From assembly GCA_020634495.1 (NCBI GenBank), contig JACKBR010000053.1, forward strand, positions 1 through 31,991: 31,991 bases of DNA, written 5' to 3'. The translations under genes and the position numbers were made by a program. Numbering within the stretch: the first letter of the stretch is position 1; every line of letters begins with the position of its first letter. Below are positions 23,107-31,774 of the stretch, one piece after another. This DNA comes from Ardenticatenaceae bacterium (GTDB lineage Bacteria > Chloroflexota > Anaerolineae > Promineifilales > Promineifilaceae). The notes beneath the pieces are model-generated. The model did not search any database and was not told the DNA's origin. It was given only the letters and a program-made list of their open reading frames with translations.

Positions 23107-23916
23107 ATGACAAAAATTTTCAAAGTGACCTTGTTAATGATGACAGTAAGCATACTGATTATGGGCTGTGCAACTGATGGTTCCACTGATCCAACTGTCA
23201 CCATTCCGCCGACGGCAACGAATGAACCGACAACAATACCTGAACCAACTGCGACAACCAAACCAACTGCAACACCTGAACCAACTGCAGAGCCTGTCAG
23301 TGAATTTGAGTCTTTATCCAATGAGGAGCGTGTCGATGCGCTCTTCGACGCCATTCGTGATAAAGATTCAGTTACCGTTAGCGAATTGCTTGCTATTGGA
23401 ACAGATGTCAACGCAGTTGAACGAGTCGGTGGATTTACCCCAATTACAGTGGCTACTATTCGCAACAATTTGGAAATATTCACGCTGCTCCTGGAAGCAG
23501 GTGCAGATGCAACTGTTATAGATGACCGCAACAACAATTTGCTGCATCATGCGGCGCTTACGAATGGGGTCGAGATTGCCACCATTTTGCTCACGCTGGA
23601 TGGCGTTGATATAGAGCATAAAAGCGATATAACCGGCAACCCTACACCTTTGCAACTGGCGGCATTTGAAGGTAATTTAGAAATGGTTGAGTTGCTTGCG
23701 GCGCATGGCGCTGATCTCGAAGCGCGCGATAAATATGGCGATACGGCGCTCAATCTCGCTTCTTGGAGCGGTCATTTAGAAATCGTGCAAAAGCTGGTTG
23801 AGTTTGGTGCAAGAACGGATGCAAAAAACAATGGTGGAGATGCGGCATTGGATCATGCACGCACTCAAAGTCATGATGAAGTCGAAGCGTTTTTGTTAAC
23901 TTTGTTGGAAGAATGA
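23107..23916 (+). CDS. Ankyrin-repeat lipoprotein
   Basis: The protein has 269 residues. GGAGG lies 4 nt before the ATG. The signal peptide ends in a lipobox, LIMGC, with Cys22 as the probable lipid anchor. A Pro/Thr/Glu-rich spacer built from PTATxEPT-like units (about 31-63) follows. Five ankyrin repeats (about 75-265) show typical features such as GGFTPITVATIRNN, GNPTPLQLAAFEGNLEMVELLAAHGADLEARD and YGDTALNLASWSGHLEIVQKLVEFGA. It is probably held on the outer face of the membrane and binds another protein. It shares a symmetric control region with the divergent secreted-protein gene and a promoter element with the receptor gene. Confidence 0.9.
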   Translation: MTKIFKVTLLMMTVSILIMGCATDGSTDPTVTIPPTATNEPTTIPEPTATTKPTATPEPTAEPVSEFESLSNEERVDALFDAIRDKDSVTVSELLAIGTDVNAVERVGGFTPITVATIRNNLEIFTLLLEAGADATVIDDRNNNLLHHAALTNGVEIATILLTLDGVDIEHKSDITGNPTPLQLAAFEGNLEMVELLAAHGADLEARDKYGDTALNLASWSGHLEIVQKLVEFGARTDAKNNGGDAALDHARTQSHDEVEAFLLTLLEE

Positions 23917-23931
23917 GCGCAAGCGGCCTTT

Positions 23932-23987
23932 GCTGTGGCCGGTGTCCTTACCACCATCGGTGGGCATGGTCAGAAACCGGCCACAGC
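23932..23987. terminator. Nested hairpin after the ankyrin gene
   Basis: GCTGTGGCCGGT (23932-23943) pairs with ACCGGCCACAGC (23976-23987), a perfect 12-bp stem. Inside it CCACC-ATC-GGTGG (23951-23963) forms a second stem. It lies between the ankyrin gene and the convergent pfkA gene. There is no T-tract directly after it, so it may be a structured transcript end or a dispersed element. Confidence 0.55.
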
Positions 23988-24039
23988 GACTGCGTAAGTC
24001 CTGTCAAAAAAAATGGTCAATCAACTATAGGCAGGCAGC

Positions 24040-25164
24040 TTATACCTCATCCCCCAAACAGGTGCCAACAAAACGAGCAGTTTTGACCCACGGATGATCC
24101 AGTGGCACCGATTTGCGATGTCCTACCACCTGGTCTAGCGGTACCGGAACAGCTTTTGCCCCCTGTGAAGCAACCATCACACCATAAACACCTTCTTGGA
24201 TTAGCTCAGCACAAGCCGTACCCAGCCGGGTGCCCAATAAGCGATCCACGGCAGACGGCATACCGCCCCGCTGCACATGTCCTAAAATGGTCACCCGTGA
24301 CTCCAAGCCGGTCAACGATTCCAATTCCCTTGATAATTTCCAGGTACTTCCTGCCTGTTCACCACGAACGGCCTTTAAGGCTGCTTTGGCCTCGCTTTTT
24401 TCATCACTACTTTCGGCTGTGGCCTTCAATGTCAGCAACGTTTCGATTTTTTCGGATATGGGTCTGGAGATGGCTCCTTCGGAGACAGCGACAATGCTGA
24501 AGCGATGCCCTCTTCGGCTGCGCTGGCGGATTGCCTTCGCCACGATTTCCACATCATAAGGAATCTCTGGAATGAGGATAACGTCTGCCCCGCCAGCGAC
24601 GCCTGCACCCAGCGCCAGCCAGCCCGTGTTGTGGCCCATAATTTCTACCACGATGATGCGATGATGACTGTGGGCTGTGCTGTGCAGCCGGTCAATTGCT
24701 TCGGTGGCAATGCCCAGCGCCGTGTCAAAACCAAAGGTCGCGTCCGTCATAGCCACGTCATTGTCAATAGTTTTGGGCAGGGTAATGATATTCAAACCCT
24801 TTTGCATTAAACGATAGGCGTTTTTCTGTGTGCCACCGCCACCCAAACACACCAATGCGTCCAGATGATGGCGTTCGTATGTGTCAACCATCACGTCGGT
24901 CATATCCATGACCCGGTCGCCAATGGGCATTTTATGTGGCTTGTCTCGGCTTGTGCCCAGGATAGTGCCACCCACAGTGAGAATGCCAGATAATCGTTCG
25001 CTGTCTAATCGGATCGTACGATTGTTCATCAACCCGCGAAAGCCATCGTGAAAGCCAATAATGTTCATGCCTAGTCCCAATGCAGCTTTGCCCACGCCGC
25101 GAATGGCCGCATTTAGGCCAGGACTATCGCCACCAGCAGTTAAGATACCTACGTATTTTGTCAT
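24040..25164 (-). CDS. pfkA: 6-phosphofructokinase
   Basis: The 374-residue enzyme of upper glycolysis phosphorylates fructose 6-phosphate. Motifs: GGDSPG (11-16), [16 protein letters not shown] (108-116), PKTIDNDV (130-137) with the catalytic Asp, MGHNTGWLA, and LGHVQRGG for substrate binding. The combination of Gly at the position that is Asp in PPi enzymes (GGGGT, not GGDDT) with Lys in PKTIDND fits the mixed group III PFKs, more likely ATP- than PPi-dependent. The usual Asp of GGDGT is Gly here, which is unusual. An insert near 245-270 rich in Glu/Lys/Ala is longer than in E. coli. AGGAG about 10 nt upstream supports the ATG. ilvD ends 43 nt upstream on the same strand. Confidence 0.95.
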   Translation of the reverse strand: MTKYVGILTAGGDSPGLNAAIRGVGKAALGLGMNIIGFHDGFRGLMNNRTIRLDSERLSGILTVGGTILGTSRDKPHKMPIGDRVMDMTDVMVDTYERHHLDALVCLGGGGTQKNAYRLMQKGLNIITLPKTIDNDVAMTDATFGFDTALGIATEAIDRLHSTAHSHHRIIVVEIMGHNTGWLALGAGVAGGADVILIPEIPYDVEIVAKAIRQRSRRGHRFSIVAVSEGAISRPISEKIETLLTLKATAESSDEKSEAKAALKAVRGEQAGSTWKLSRELESLTGLESRVTILGHVQRGGMPSAVDRLLGTRLGTACAELIQEGVYGVMVASQGAKAVPVPLDQVVGHRKSVPLDHPWVKTARFVGTCLGDEV

Positions 25165-25206
25165 GGTGCATTCTCCTTTCTTGATGGCTGTTCATTTGCA
25201 GATGAA

Positions 25207-26800
25207 CTACTCATCCGTCACACACCCCTCAGACGCCGACCTCACGTTTTTGATGTATTTGTACAGCGTGCCCCGCGTGGCTTTGTAGGGCGGGGCCGTC
25301 CAGGCGGCGCGGCGCTGTGCAATTTCCTCATCACTCACGTCCATGTCAATCGTGCGGTTTTTGGCATCAATCGTGATTTTGTCGCCGGTTTGCACCAGGG
25401 CGATGGGGCCGCCATCCTGCGCTTCCGGGGTGATGTGCCCCACAATGAATCCATGACTGCCGCCAGAGAAACGGCCGTCTGTCATCAGCGCCACATCCTT
25501 ACCCAAGCCAGCCCCCATAATGGCGCTCGTCGGCGTCAGCATTTCCGGCATTCCAGGGCCGCCCTTGGGGCCTTCAAAACGGATGACAATCACGTCCCCC
25601 TTTTGAATTTCGCCATTTTCCAGCCCGGCCAGCATGTCTTCTTCTGAGTCGTAAACGCGGGCGGTGCCGCTGAAGACCAGCCCTTCCTTGCCCGTGATTT
25701 TGGCCACCGCGCCCTCCGGGGCCAGATTGCCGCGCAGGATTTGGATGTGGCCGGTTTCTTTGATGGGGTTGTCCAGCGGGCGTAACACTTCCTGTCCCTC
25801 ACTCAATCCCGGTACGTTGGCCAAATTTTCCGCTACGGTTTTACCCGTTACTGTCAGACAGTCACCATTGATGAGTCCGTTTTCGTATAGATACTTCATC
25901 ACGGCGGGCGTGCCGCCCACTGCGTGCAAATCTTCCATCACGAAACGGCCGCTTGGCTTCAACCAAAACGGCACCTGATCACCACCAACGGAAATCATCA
26001 TCGTCGCTTACGTCCACGGCAAATGCGCGATGAGTAGGCAGCACGGCGTTGGTCGAGCCGCCCAGGGCCATCGTGACGACCATCGCATTCTCAAACGCCT
26101 CGCGCGTCATGATGTCGCGCGGCTTACGGCGTCTTTTTCCAGCAGGGTGGATGGCACGACCAGCCCACGCTTTCATTCGCCTTTCAGGAGTATTGCGGGT
26201 AGGGAGGCGGAGTAGGGGCAGGCTCATCCCCAGCGCTTGATGGCCGGAAGCCGGCAGTTGGCGGTGTTACATGCTCGCCACACACGCGCCTGGCCCGCAA
26301 GCGTGTGAAGCGCACAACTTCCCGCGCTCTTCGTCGCTGATGCTGCCCGCCAGATATTCGCCATATGTACACCATGATTGCGGGATGGGTCTCAGCCGCC
26401 CCTGGCGCCTGGCGATGCAGCTGGCATGTTTTTGTCGCAGCCAAGAGGCGATCAGGCCGTCGCACCACTGCGCCCCCCATGATCGTCTCGATGGAGTCGG
26501 CAAATGGCGGCCGCGTGATTGCAGCGAAAGCCTGGCGCTGCTTCCGTACCATGCTGATGCTGTCGCTGATTGACGGTGTCAAAGCCATCTCACCAGACGA
26601 AGCTGCGGCGACGCCTTCTTTGACTTTGCGGCCAGGTCCAACAGGTGCATGTTGCAGAGCCACTCCCGGTACCAGACGCTGGCAATGTGCCCATCTGCGC
26701 TTTGTCCATGCCGAGGCCAGCCAGTGAGTACAACATCGCCTTTATGACGTCTTTGGTGATTTAGGCTGGGTGATGCGTGAACTGTATTTATTGAGCTGAG
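25207..26800 (-). pseudogene. ilvD: Dihydroxy-acid dehydratase, 5' part frame-broken
   Basis: The C-terminal half (25207 to about 25980) is a clean [70 protein letters not shown]. Upstream, fragments in all three minus frames rebuild the rest in order: LNKYSSRITQPKS near 26,760-26,800, IASVWY, CNMHLLDLAAKVKEGVAAA, DSISM, DSIETIMGG, QWCDGLIA, SISDEERGKLCASHACGPGAC, then [28 protein letters not shown]. Total length is about right (roughly 530 codons), so the breaks are many small, balanced indels. That fits read errors better than gene decay. The enzyme is an Fe-S dehydratase in valine, leucine and isoleucine synthesis. No clean start codon is visible. Confidence 0.85.
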
Positions 26801-27679
26801 ATTATTTCTACCCCTTTGAGGTCGTTTTGGAACATTTCTTCTTCAATTAATTTTAGTAGTTCGGTGTGAGTTCTAAACCATGCTGCTACCAATGCTGTAA
26901 ATTTATTAAAAATAAATGACGAATCTGATCTCCAACCACTTTGGTGTGTCAGAGTGATTTGATGTACATATGAAGAAGTCAAAAATATCATTTGATATGG
27001 TTTTGGCTATGCAGACTCAGGCTGTTGCCAACTGAAGTTTCGAAGGTACCAATCCGAAAATCGACCTGTATCATCTATTTCCAGCTTGAGGACATTTAAA
27101 GCGTTTCAGCTCCCATGAAGAAGGGGCCTAGACGTAAGAATCTTCCCAGTCTATCGTAGGATCACAGACCACTTTATTCAAACAATTGTTGCAGAAAGTT
27201 GATGCAACCATTGAGTTATACCGAAATGGTAAACTCAAAATCAATTTTGATTATTTGAAAAAGTATTTGCTATTAATTTCATTAACGGCTTCGCGATAAA
27301 TTTTATTGAATCTCTTTGTGGTGATTGCGACATTTTCAGTCATCTCATAGTGTTTCCGGCTTCGACTGGTTCTTAGATTAGCGCTTAAGAGCCAAGACAA
27401 CTGCCTTCGATCTTTGTTTTCCTTAACTGTTTGTATGTAGCTCATTAAGAGGGCATTAGTGATTCATCGCACCCAAACTGACTCAAACATCAGCTTTGGT
27501 GGTGCGTGTTCTCTATTGTTGTTGGCTTCCCCAAAATAGCAGCCTTCTTTTGAAAACTGTTTCAGGCCTGTTTCCTATCATAAGTCGATTGAAAAATTCA
27601 ATTTAATTGAATACGGCCGTTCCCTCAACCTCTATCCAAAAAGCTGTTTATCTTATGGAAAGCCCAGCATTACTCCACT
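26801..27679. other. No recognisable gene; indel-rich sequence
   Basis: The stretch is A+T richer than its surroundings. Short open frames on the minus strand (for example 26788-26991 and 27251-27445) encode plausible helix-forming segments but match nothing I know. Because the neighbouring genes are broken by small indels, real genes here may be hidden by frame changes. One ACGGCCGT lies at 27613. Confidence 0.4.
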
Positions 27680-28060
27680 CGTGAACGGGCCACTAATTGT
27701 AGCAGCGCATTCATGCAGTTGTTCAACGGTGGCCCGGCTTCGATTTCATATTTTTACCAATTGCTGGTGCGATTCTAGCGTTGAGGTTGAAATGGTCTTC
27801 CCACTCATGCTGACGCTGAAGAGCGGGCGGTTAAGTGCTCGGTGGATTGACCCAAGGTCGTTACCACATCTATTCTCGCGATTACAAGCGCGGCTGGTGA
27901 GAGGGGTTGATTTGAGATTTTGATCGTCGGTACCATCTTTTGCTAATCGGAATAATGCGATCCCCCAAATGGCACGTTGAAAATCAGTTCAGGTGCATAT
28001 TAACATTCGCTATCGCGCAAGCGGTGCGTCCGGCAACGAAGCGGATAATACGGATTCATC
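27680..28060 (-). pseudogene. Possible HNH endonuclease, frame-broken
   Basis: Pieces in different minus frames line up in the order expected for a small HNH nuclease: IIPISK with GTDDQNLK (27,916-27,957), ACNREN (27,872-27,890), HEWEDHF (27,789-27,809) and RATVEQLH (about 27,705-27,740). In the family these correspond to the His-containing core, the zinc/Asn segment, the ...HxWxxHF... strand and the GRATVxxLxxN tail. No single frame covers them. The call is pieced together by eye and is tentative. Confidence 0.4.
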
Positions 28061-28965
28061 AGCACTTTTTTAAGCCATTTGCTTTAGCTCAATTGGCTTG
28101 TGCCAAATGGCGCCACGAGCAATTGCTGCAACTCCATTCCGGGCTCAACTAATTCTCTAATTCAGCTTTTGTCTTCAAGCGTAAAAGCATCATCGGATTG
28201 ATTGAATTTTGAAATTGGGTCATCAGCGCTTGCAATTAAACGATTTCCATATTGAGGAGAAAGCGTGTCGGGTTGCTGAAACGTTGCAAATGATCGTGGA
28301 ACTGCATCTTTTTGTTCAGAAGCCATCGCCTTTCCAGGGAGTTCAGCGCTTCGTCTCTGAAGTGCTTTGCCCTCGGCTTGCTGTCCTTTAGCCAATGATA
28401 CCGTCTTTTATTGCATTGCCTGATTCCCTGGAAAATTATTCCAATTGTTTGCAACATTAGTTTCGTTCTTTTCCTCCGCTTTGCTTTCTTCCTACATTCT
28501 AACATGTCTTACAAGAAAGTTATACTGAGAGAGAATATATGACACAATCCAACATGCCGTTCCTTCAATCTCAATTAAAAATTTGCTGTCTGGCTAAACC
28601 ATAGACGCTAATCCAGGTGGTAGCTTATGGGTTTTCCGGGAAATCTTTGAGCCCTTCGCTGACGGGGCCGTTTGTCCATCCAGCTGCAATGATGTATGCG
28701 CAGGGTGATGCTGATGCCGTTGAGCGTCTGGCGGTGGTTACGGTTGTTTCATATCTGCAAACTTTGCCACACCTGCGCCCGCAAATCATTCTCTGCTGAC
28801 GATGTTTCTGCTGTTCGTCCCAGGCGACTTGGATCTTGTGAAAAATGCACCGTACGCTTGCCTCAGCTACCACAATTTGCGAAAAACCGTACTACGCCGT
28901 TAAACAGTGCTTTTGATTCAAACTTTTGTTTCGTCACCGAAGCTCTTTTTCGATTTTATAGACGC
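28061..28965. other. No recognisable gene; indel-rich sequence
   Basis: Open frames are short and overlap on both strands (for example 28162-28395 and 28617-28799), without SD sites or recognisable domains. The same dense frame breaks as in ilvD and leuB are likely here, so lack of a call does not mean lack of genes. Confidence 0.4.
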
Positions 28966-29032
28966 TGATTTACGATTGCCCTAATTTTACCGATTCAAAA
29001 AAATCAGGCAAATTAGGCAGATCCGCGTCCTA
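28966..29032. repeat. Dispersed GCGGATCTG/CAGCGTC-type intergenic element
   Basis: Read on the minus strand, GGACGCGGATCTGCC at one end and AATCAGCGTCTATAAAAT at the other enclose CTAATTT...AAATTAG arms. It resembles the widespread bacterial intergenic family with RACGCNGATNNNCGC units. It begins just past the stop of the terpenoid-cyclase-like gene. Confidence 0.45.
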
Positions 29033-29870
29033 TTTCAAAACACGCAATGCTTCCTTAAGTACAGTGTGTGATCCGCCTTTAACATCACTGGGGAAACGGC
29101 CGTCCCCTAACCTGCAACCCTGCCAACCGCAACGAACTCCTGGACAATCACGCCCCCGATCGGCTGAAAAATCAACGCCGCAGCATCACCAGCATCCTGG
29201 TGCCAATTCGCCCGCGCGTTCGGCAGCCAGCAAAGGTGTGAGGCTAGATGATCCACCATCCGTCCAGACCCAGTTTCCAGGCCAGACACCACGTTGCGCC
29301 ACCGGAGCCTGCCCAAAAGAAGGCAGCTTGTGGCTTGGCATCAAGATGCGCTGCTAAAAATCGGCAGACTGTCGTGCAGCATCGGCAAAACCAAAGCGAG
29401 CCAGCCAGAACTTAAGATGTCAGGCGCAGCTCTGCGGCCAGATCGCCCGGCGCAGCCCAAGGGAGGTAAGCGCTGTTTGGTCATCACGCGATGGGTCTTC
29501 GGCGAAATGGTTGCTTCTCCCCTGCCGCCCCAGTAAAAAGCGAACCTGCTTTGTCAACGGCTGGCTGGCCAAATCCAGACCCAATTGGCAGTTCCGCTTG
29601 GGCTGCTTTTATAATGGTGCACTGTAAACCAGGGCCACCCGGTGCCCAGAATGGGGCAAAGCCGCCGTCGTCGCGCTGGCCGCTAAAAAGCTGGTGGATG
29701 ATGGTTGTGGATTTGCCGTCTCAAAGTAGCAGATAGCGCAGCTGCGCCAGTTCAACGTCGCTGCCATTTTGCTGCAATGTAAATTGAATCGCTTTCCTGA
29801 ATTCACCATTAAACTCCACTTTGGATTTTCTGCTGATTTCCCGGGCTGCTTTTTCGTGGCGAGGCAGCAT
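29030..29870 (-). pseudogene. Terpenoid-cyclase/prenyltransferase-like repeat protein, frame-broken
   Basis: Joining the minus frames gives EFRKAIQFTLQ, NGSDVELAQLRYLL, QRDDGGFAPFW, GLQCTIIKAAQAELPIG, QPAVDKAGS, PWAAPGDLAAELRLTS, FLAAHLDA, and the tail GDGRFPSD...VLKEALRVLK before the stop at 29030. RDDGGFxPFW and the spaced Gly-Arg-Trp/Phe-Pro-Ser-Asp segment are typical of QW-like alpha-alpha barrel repeats seen in squalene-cyclase-related proteins of about 280 residues. No catalytic DxDD is visible. It lies directly after leuB on the same strand. Breaks are small indels, as in ilvD, and may be sequencing errors. Confidence 0.5.
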
Positions 29871-29880
29871 TTTGACGTAA

Positions 29881-29930
29881 AGGCGCAAAGAGGCAAAGAA
29901 ACCTCTGCGTCTCAGCGCCTCTGCGTTAAA
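29881..29930. repeat. Dispersed CTCTGCGTCTC-type intergenic element
   Basis: The segment reads GGCGCAAAGAGGCAAAG then CTCTGCGTCTCAGCGCCTCTGCG with imperfect complementarity. It starts at the leuB stop codon (TAA, 29928-29926 on the minus strand) and separates it from the downstream gene. It belongs to the same broad class of intergenic palindromes as the one at 5486-5545. Confidence 0.55.
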
Positions 29931-31016
29931 CTCCCAAATTAGCCACCACCAAATCGCCCATTTCCTGCGTGCCAACCTTTGTCTCGCCCGGCTTGGTAAT
30001 ATCGGCGGTGCGATGACTTCATGGCGAGGATTTGAGAAATCTGCCGTTTCCACCACGCCCGCCTCTTCTTCCAGCCCCAAATCCGACTGCCGCAGCATCA
30101 TCGCCAGGCTCAAGATGTAGCGCGGATTGGCAATGCCCTTCCCCTGCACGTTCAACAGCCAAATCGGTTCAGCCCCACCGGAACCTGCCCGTCGAAGCCG
30201 AGGGCAGCATCCCCTAAAGAGCCGGCGCATCGACGCCTCGTCAGACAAAAATGTCGCCAAACATACGCCTGTCACCACCACGCCAAATCGCTGCGGGCGA
30301 TTGATGGTACATCGCCATCGCGTCTTCACCAACACGCGTTCTGTACTTATGGCTTGGATATTCCGCCGCCACTTCATGCGCCACTTCACGCCAGACGTGG
30401 ACGAGGCCAGCACGTTCGCCTTTGTCCACTGAGGTTACTTTGCCCTGACCACCCGCTTCGCTTTCCGCTGCTCTGCCAGGGCGCGCTCACGCGCAGCACC
30501 CGCTTGATTTTAGTCCTCGTTGTGGAAGGCATTGTGTCGTGGCTGCTGCGACCTTTCCGCCACCATTTCGCGCCCCTGCGGCTGTCCAAAAAGTAAATGC
30601 CGCCCGTCAGTTCGCGCACAACACAAATGTCCACATCCTGCACCGCGATTGGCCTTTAGTGGACTGGCTTCAGCCAGTGCCGGGAACACGCGCACGGGGC
30701 GTATGTTGGCAAATGCGCCCAGCGATTTGCGCAGCTTGAGCAACCCTTGCTCCGGCCGCACGCTGGCCGTCGGATCGCTCCATTTTGGCCCGCCAACTGC
30801 CCCTAGCAGTACGGCGCTGCCTTCCAGACACATGCCCAGCGTCTCTTCCGGCAGCGGGTTGCCCGTCTCGTCGATGGCGATGCCGCCCGCCAGCGCAGAT
30901 TGGGTGCTGAACGTGTGGCCAAATTTGTTGGCAATGGCGGCCATGACCTTTTCTGCCTCAGCCACAACTTCTGGGCCAATCCCGTCGCCGGGAAGTAATG
31001 TAATTTTCGCTTCCAT
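29926..31016 (-). pseudogene. leuB: 3-isopropylmalate dehydrogenase, 3' two-thirds frame-broken
   Basis: AAGGAAG precedes the ATG at 31016. The first about 120 codons are clean: KITLLPGDGIGPEV, AGGIAIDETGNPLPEETL, GAVGGPKWSD, RPEQGLLKLRKSLGAFANIRPV. Beyond about 30,660 the rest appears only by changing frame: CVVRELTGGIYF, KANVLASS, REVAHEVAAEYPS, DAMAMY, VVVTG, LSDEASM, GKGIANP, GLEEEA, VVETA and finally GTQEMGDLVVANLGV before TAA. Total span equals about 363 codons, the normal LeuB length, so insertions and deletions cancel. The enzyme performs the NAD-dependent oxidative decarboxylation of leucine synthesis. It belongs with ilvD downstream in one branched-chain cluster. Confidence 0.88.
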
Positions 31017-31076
31017 GATTCTTCCTTTTGGATAAAAATGATTTGTAAGATTTTGAGAAATGGATGGGATTTGTTC

Positions 31077-31409
31077 TTAGTCCAACATTTTTTTGAGGTT
31101 CTGCACAAGTGATGGTAAATCATTGCGAACGATGGCCCAGACAATATCTAAATCAACCGAAAAATAAGCATGAATTAGCCGATCCCTTGTGCCTGCAATC
31201 GCACGCCAGGGAATTTCTGAATGCTGCTCTCGTGTTTCTTCGGAAATAGATTTCGCTGCCTCGCCAATGATTTCTAGTAGGCGAACAATTGCTAAGGAAA
31301 ATTCTTCGTTGGTGTATAAATCTTGGCGTGTGCGATTTGCGGAGAAGGCAATGGCTTTTTCTGCTGCTTCAAGCATGTGAAGCAGCCGGGTTCGTTCACG
31401 AGGTGACAT
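31077..31409 (-). CDS. hepT: HepT-type HEPN RNase toxin
   Basis: The 110-residue all-helical protein carries the HEPN signature R-x4-H-x-Y as RDRLIHAY (R75, H80, Y82), the RNase active site of HepT toxins. The gene starts inside the 3' end of the upstream antitoxin gene with a 14-nt overlap, so the two are translationally coupled. In characterised pairs MntA AMPylates the Tyr next to the HEPN His and thereby silences the RNase. That is family knowledge and is not shown here. Confidence 0.92.
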   Translation of the reverse strand: MSPRERTRLLHMLEAAEKAIAFSANRTRQDLYTNEEFSLAIVRLLEIIGEAAKSISEETREQHSEIPWRAIAGTRDRLIHAYFSVDLDIVWAIVRNDLPSLVQNLKKMLD

Positions 31410-31698
31410 ACAGAACCTGCGCTTCTTTGATCACGTTTTCGCGAAAATGTGGGCTGAGAAAGTTAGGTGTGTGCAGCTCAACTGGGCGACCAAGGATTTC
31501 GGTTAGTTCATCCTGCATGGAAAAAAACTCAAATCCGGGAATGTGCCCAGATTCAAATTCCACCAAAACATCGACATCACTTTCAGGCTTGAAGTCTGGG
31601 CCTAAAATGGAACCAAAAAAAGCAAGATTTATTATCTTGTGACGCTGGCAAAAAGCTTTAATGGCCTCTTCGGGAATAAAAATGTTTTGCGCTAACAT
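31396..31698 (-). CDS. mntA: MntA-type minimal nucleotidyltransferase antitoxin
   Basis: The 100-residue protein carries the minimal nucleotidyltransferase motif GS-x10-DxD as G29-S30 and D41-V-D43 ([19 protein letters not shown]). It should AMPylate and neutralise the HepT toxin encoded next. I prefer ATG at 31698 because GGGAGG lies 10 nt upstream. A TTG at 31716 also opens the frame but overlaps that SD. The antitoxin gene precedes the toxin gene on the minus strand. Confidence 0.92.
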   Translation of the reverse strand: MLAQNIFIPEEAIKAFCQRHKIINLAFFGSILGPDFKPESDVDVLVEFESGHIPGFEFFSMQDELTEILGRPVELHTPNFLSPHFRENVIKEAQVLYVTS

Positions 31699-31774
31699 GA
31701 AGATGAAGCCTCCCAAATATTGTGCAATTTCTGCATCATCTTATCATACTTGCCAGAATTACGGCAGAAACTCT

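Noticed and set aside
23932..23987. Integron-type attC site
   Set aside because: The fold is suggestive, but the GTTRRRY/RYYYAAC core sites are missing and no integrase is nearby.
26801..28965. An insertion sequence splitting the branched-chain cluster
   Set aside because: No terminal inverted repeats, target duplication or transposase motif could be seen; the frame breaks extend into ilvD and leuB and are better explained by sequence errors.
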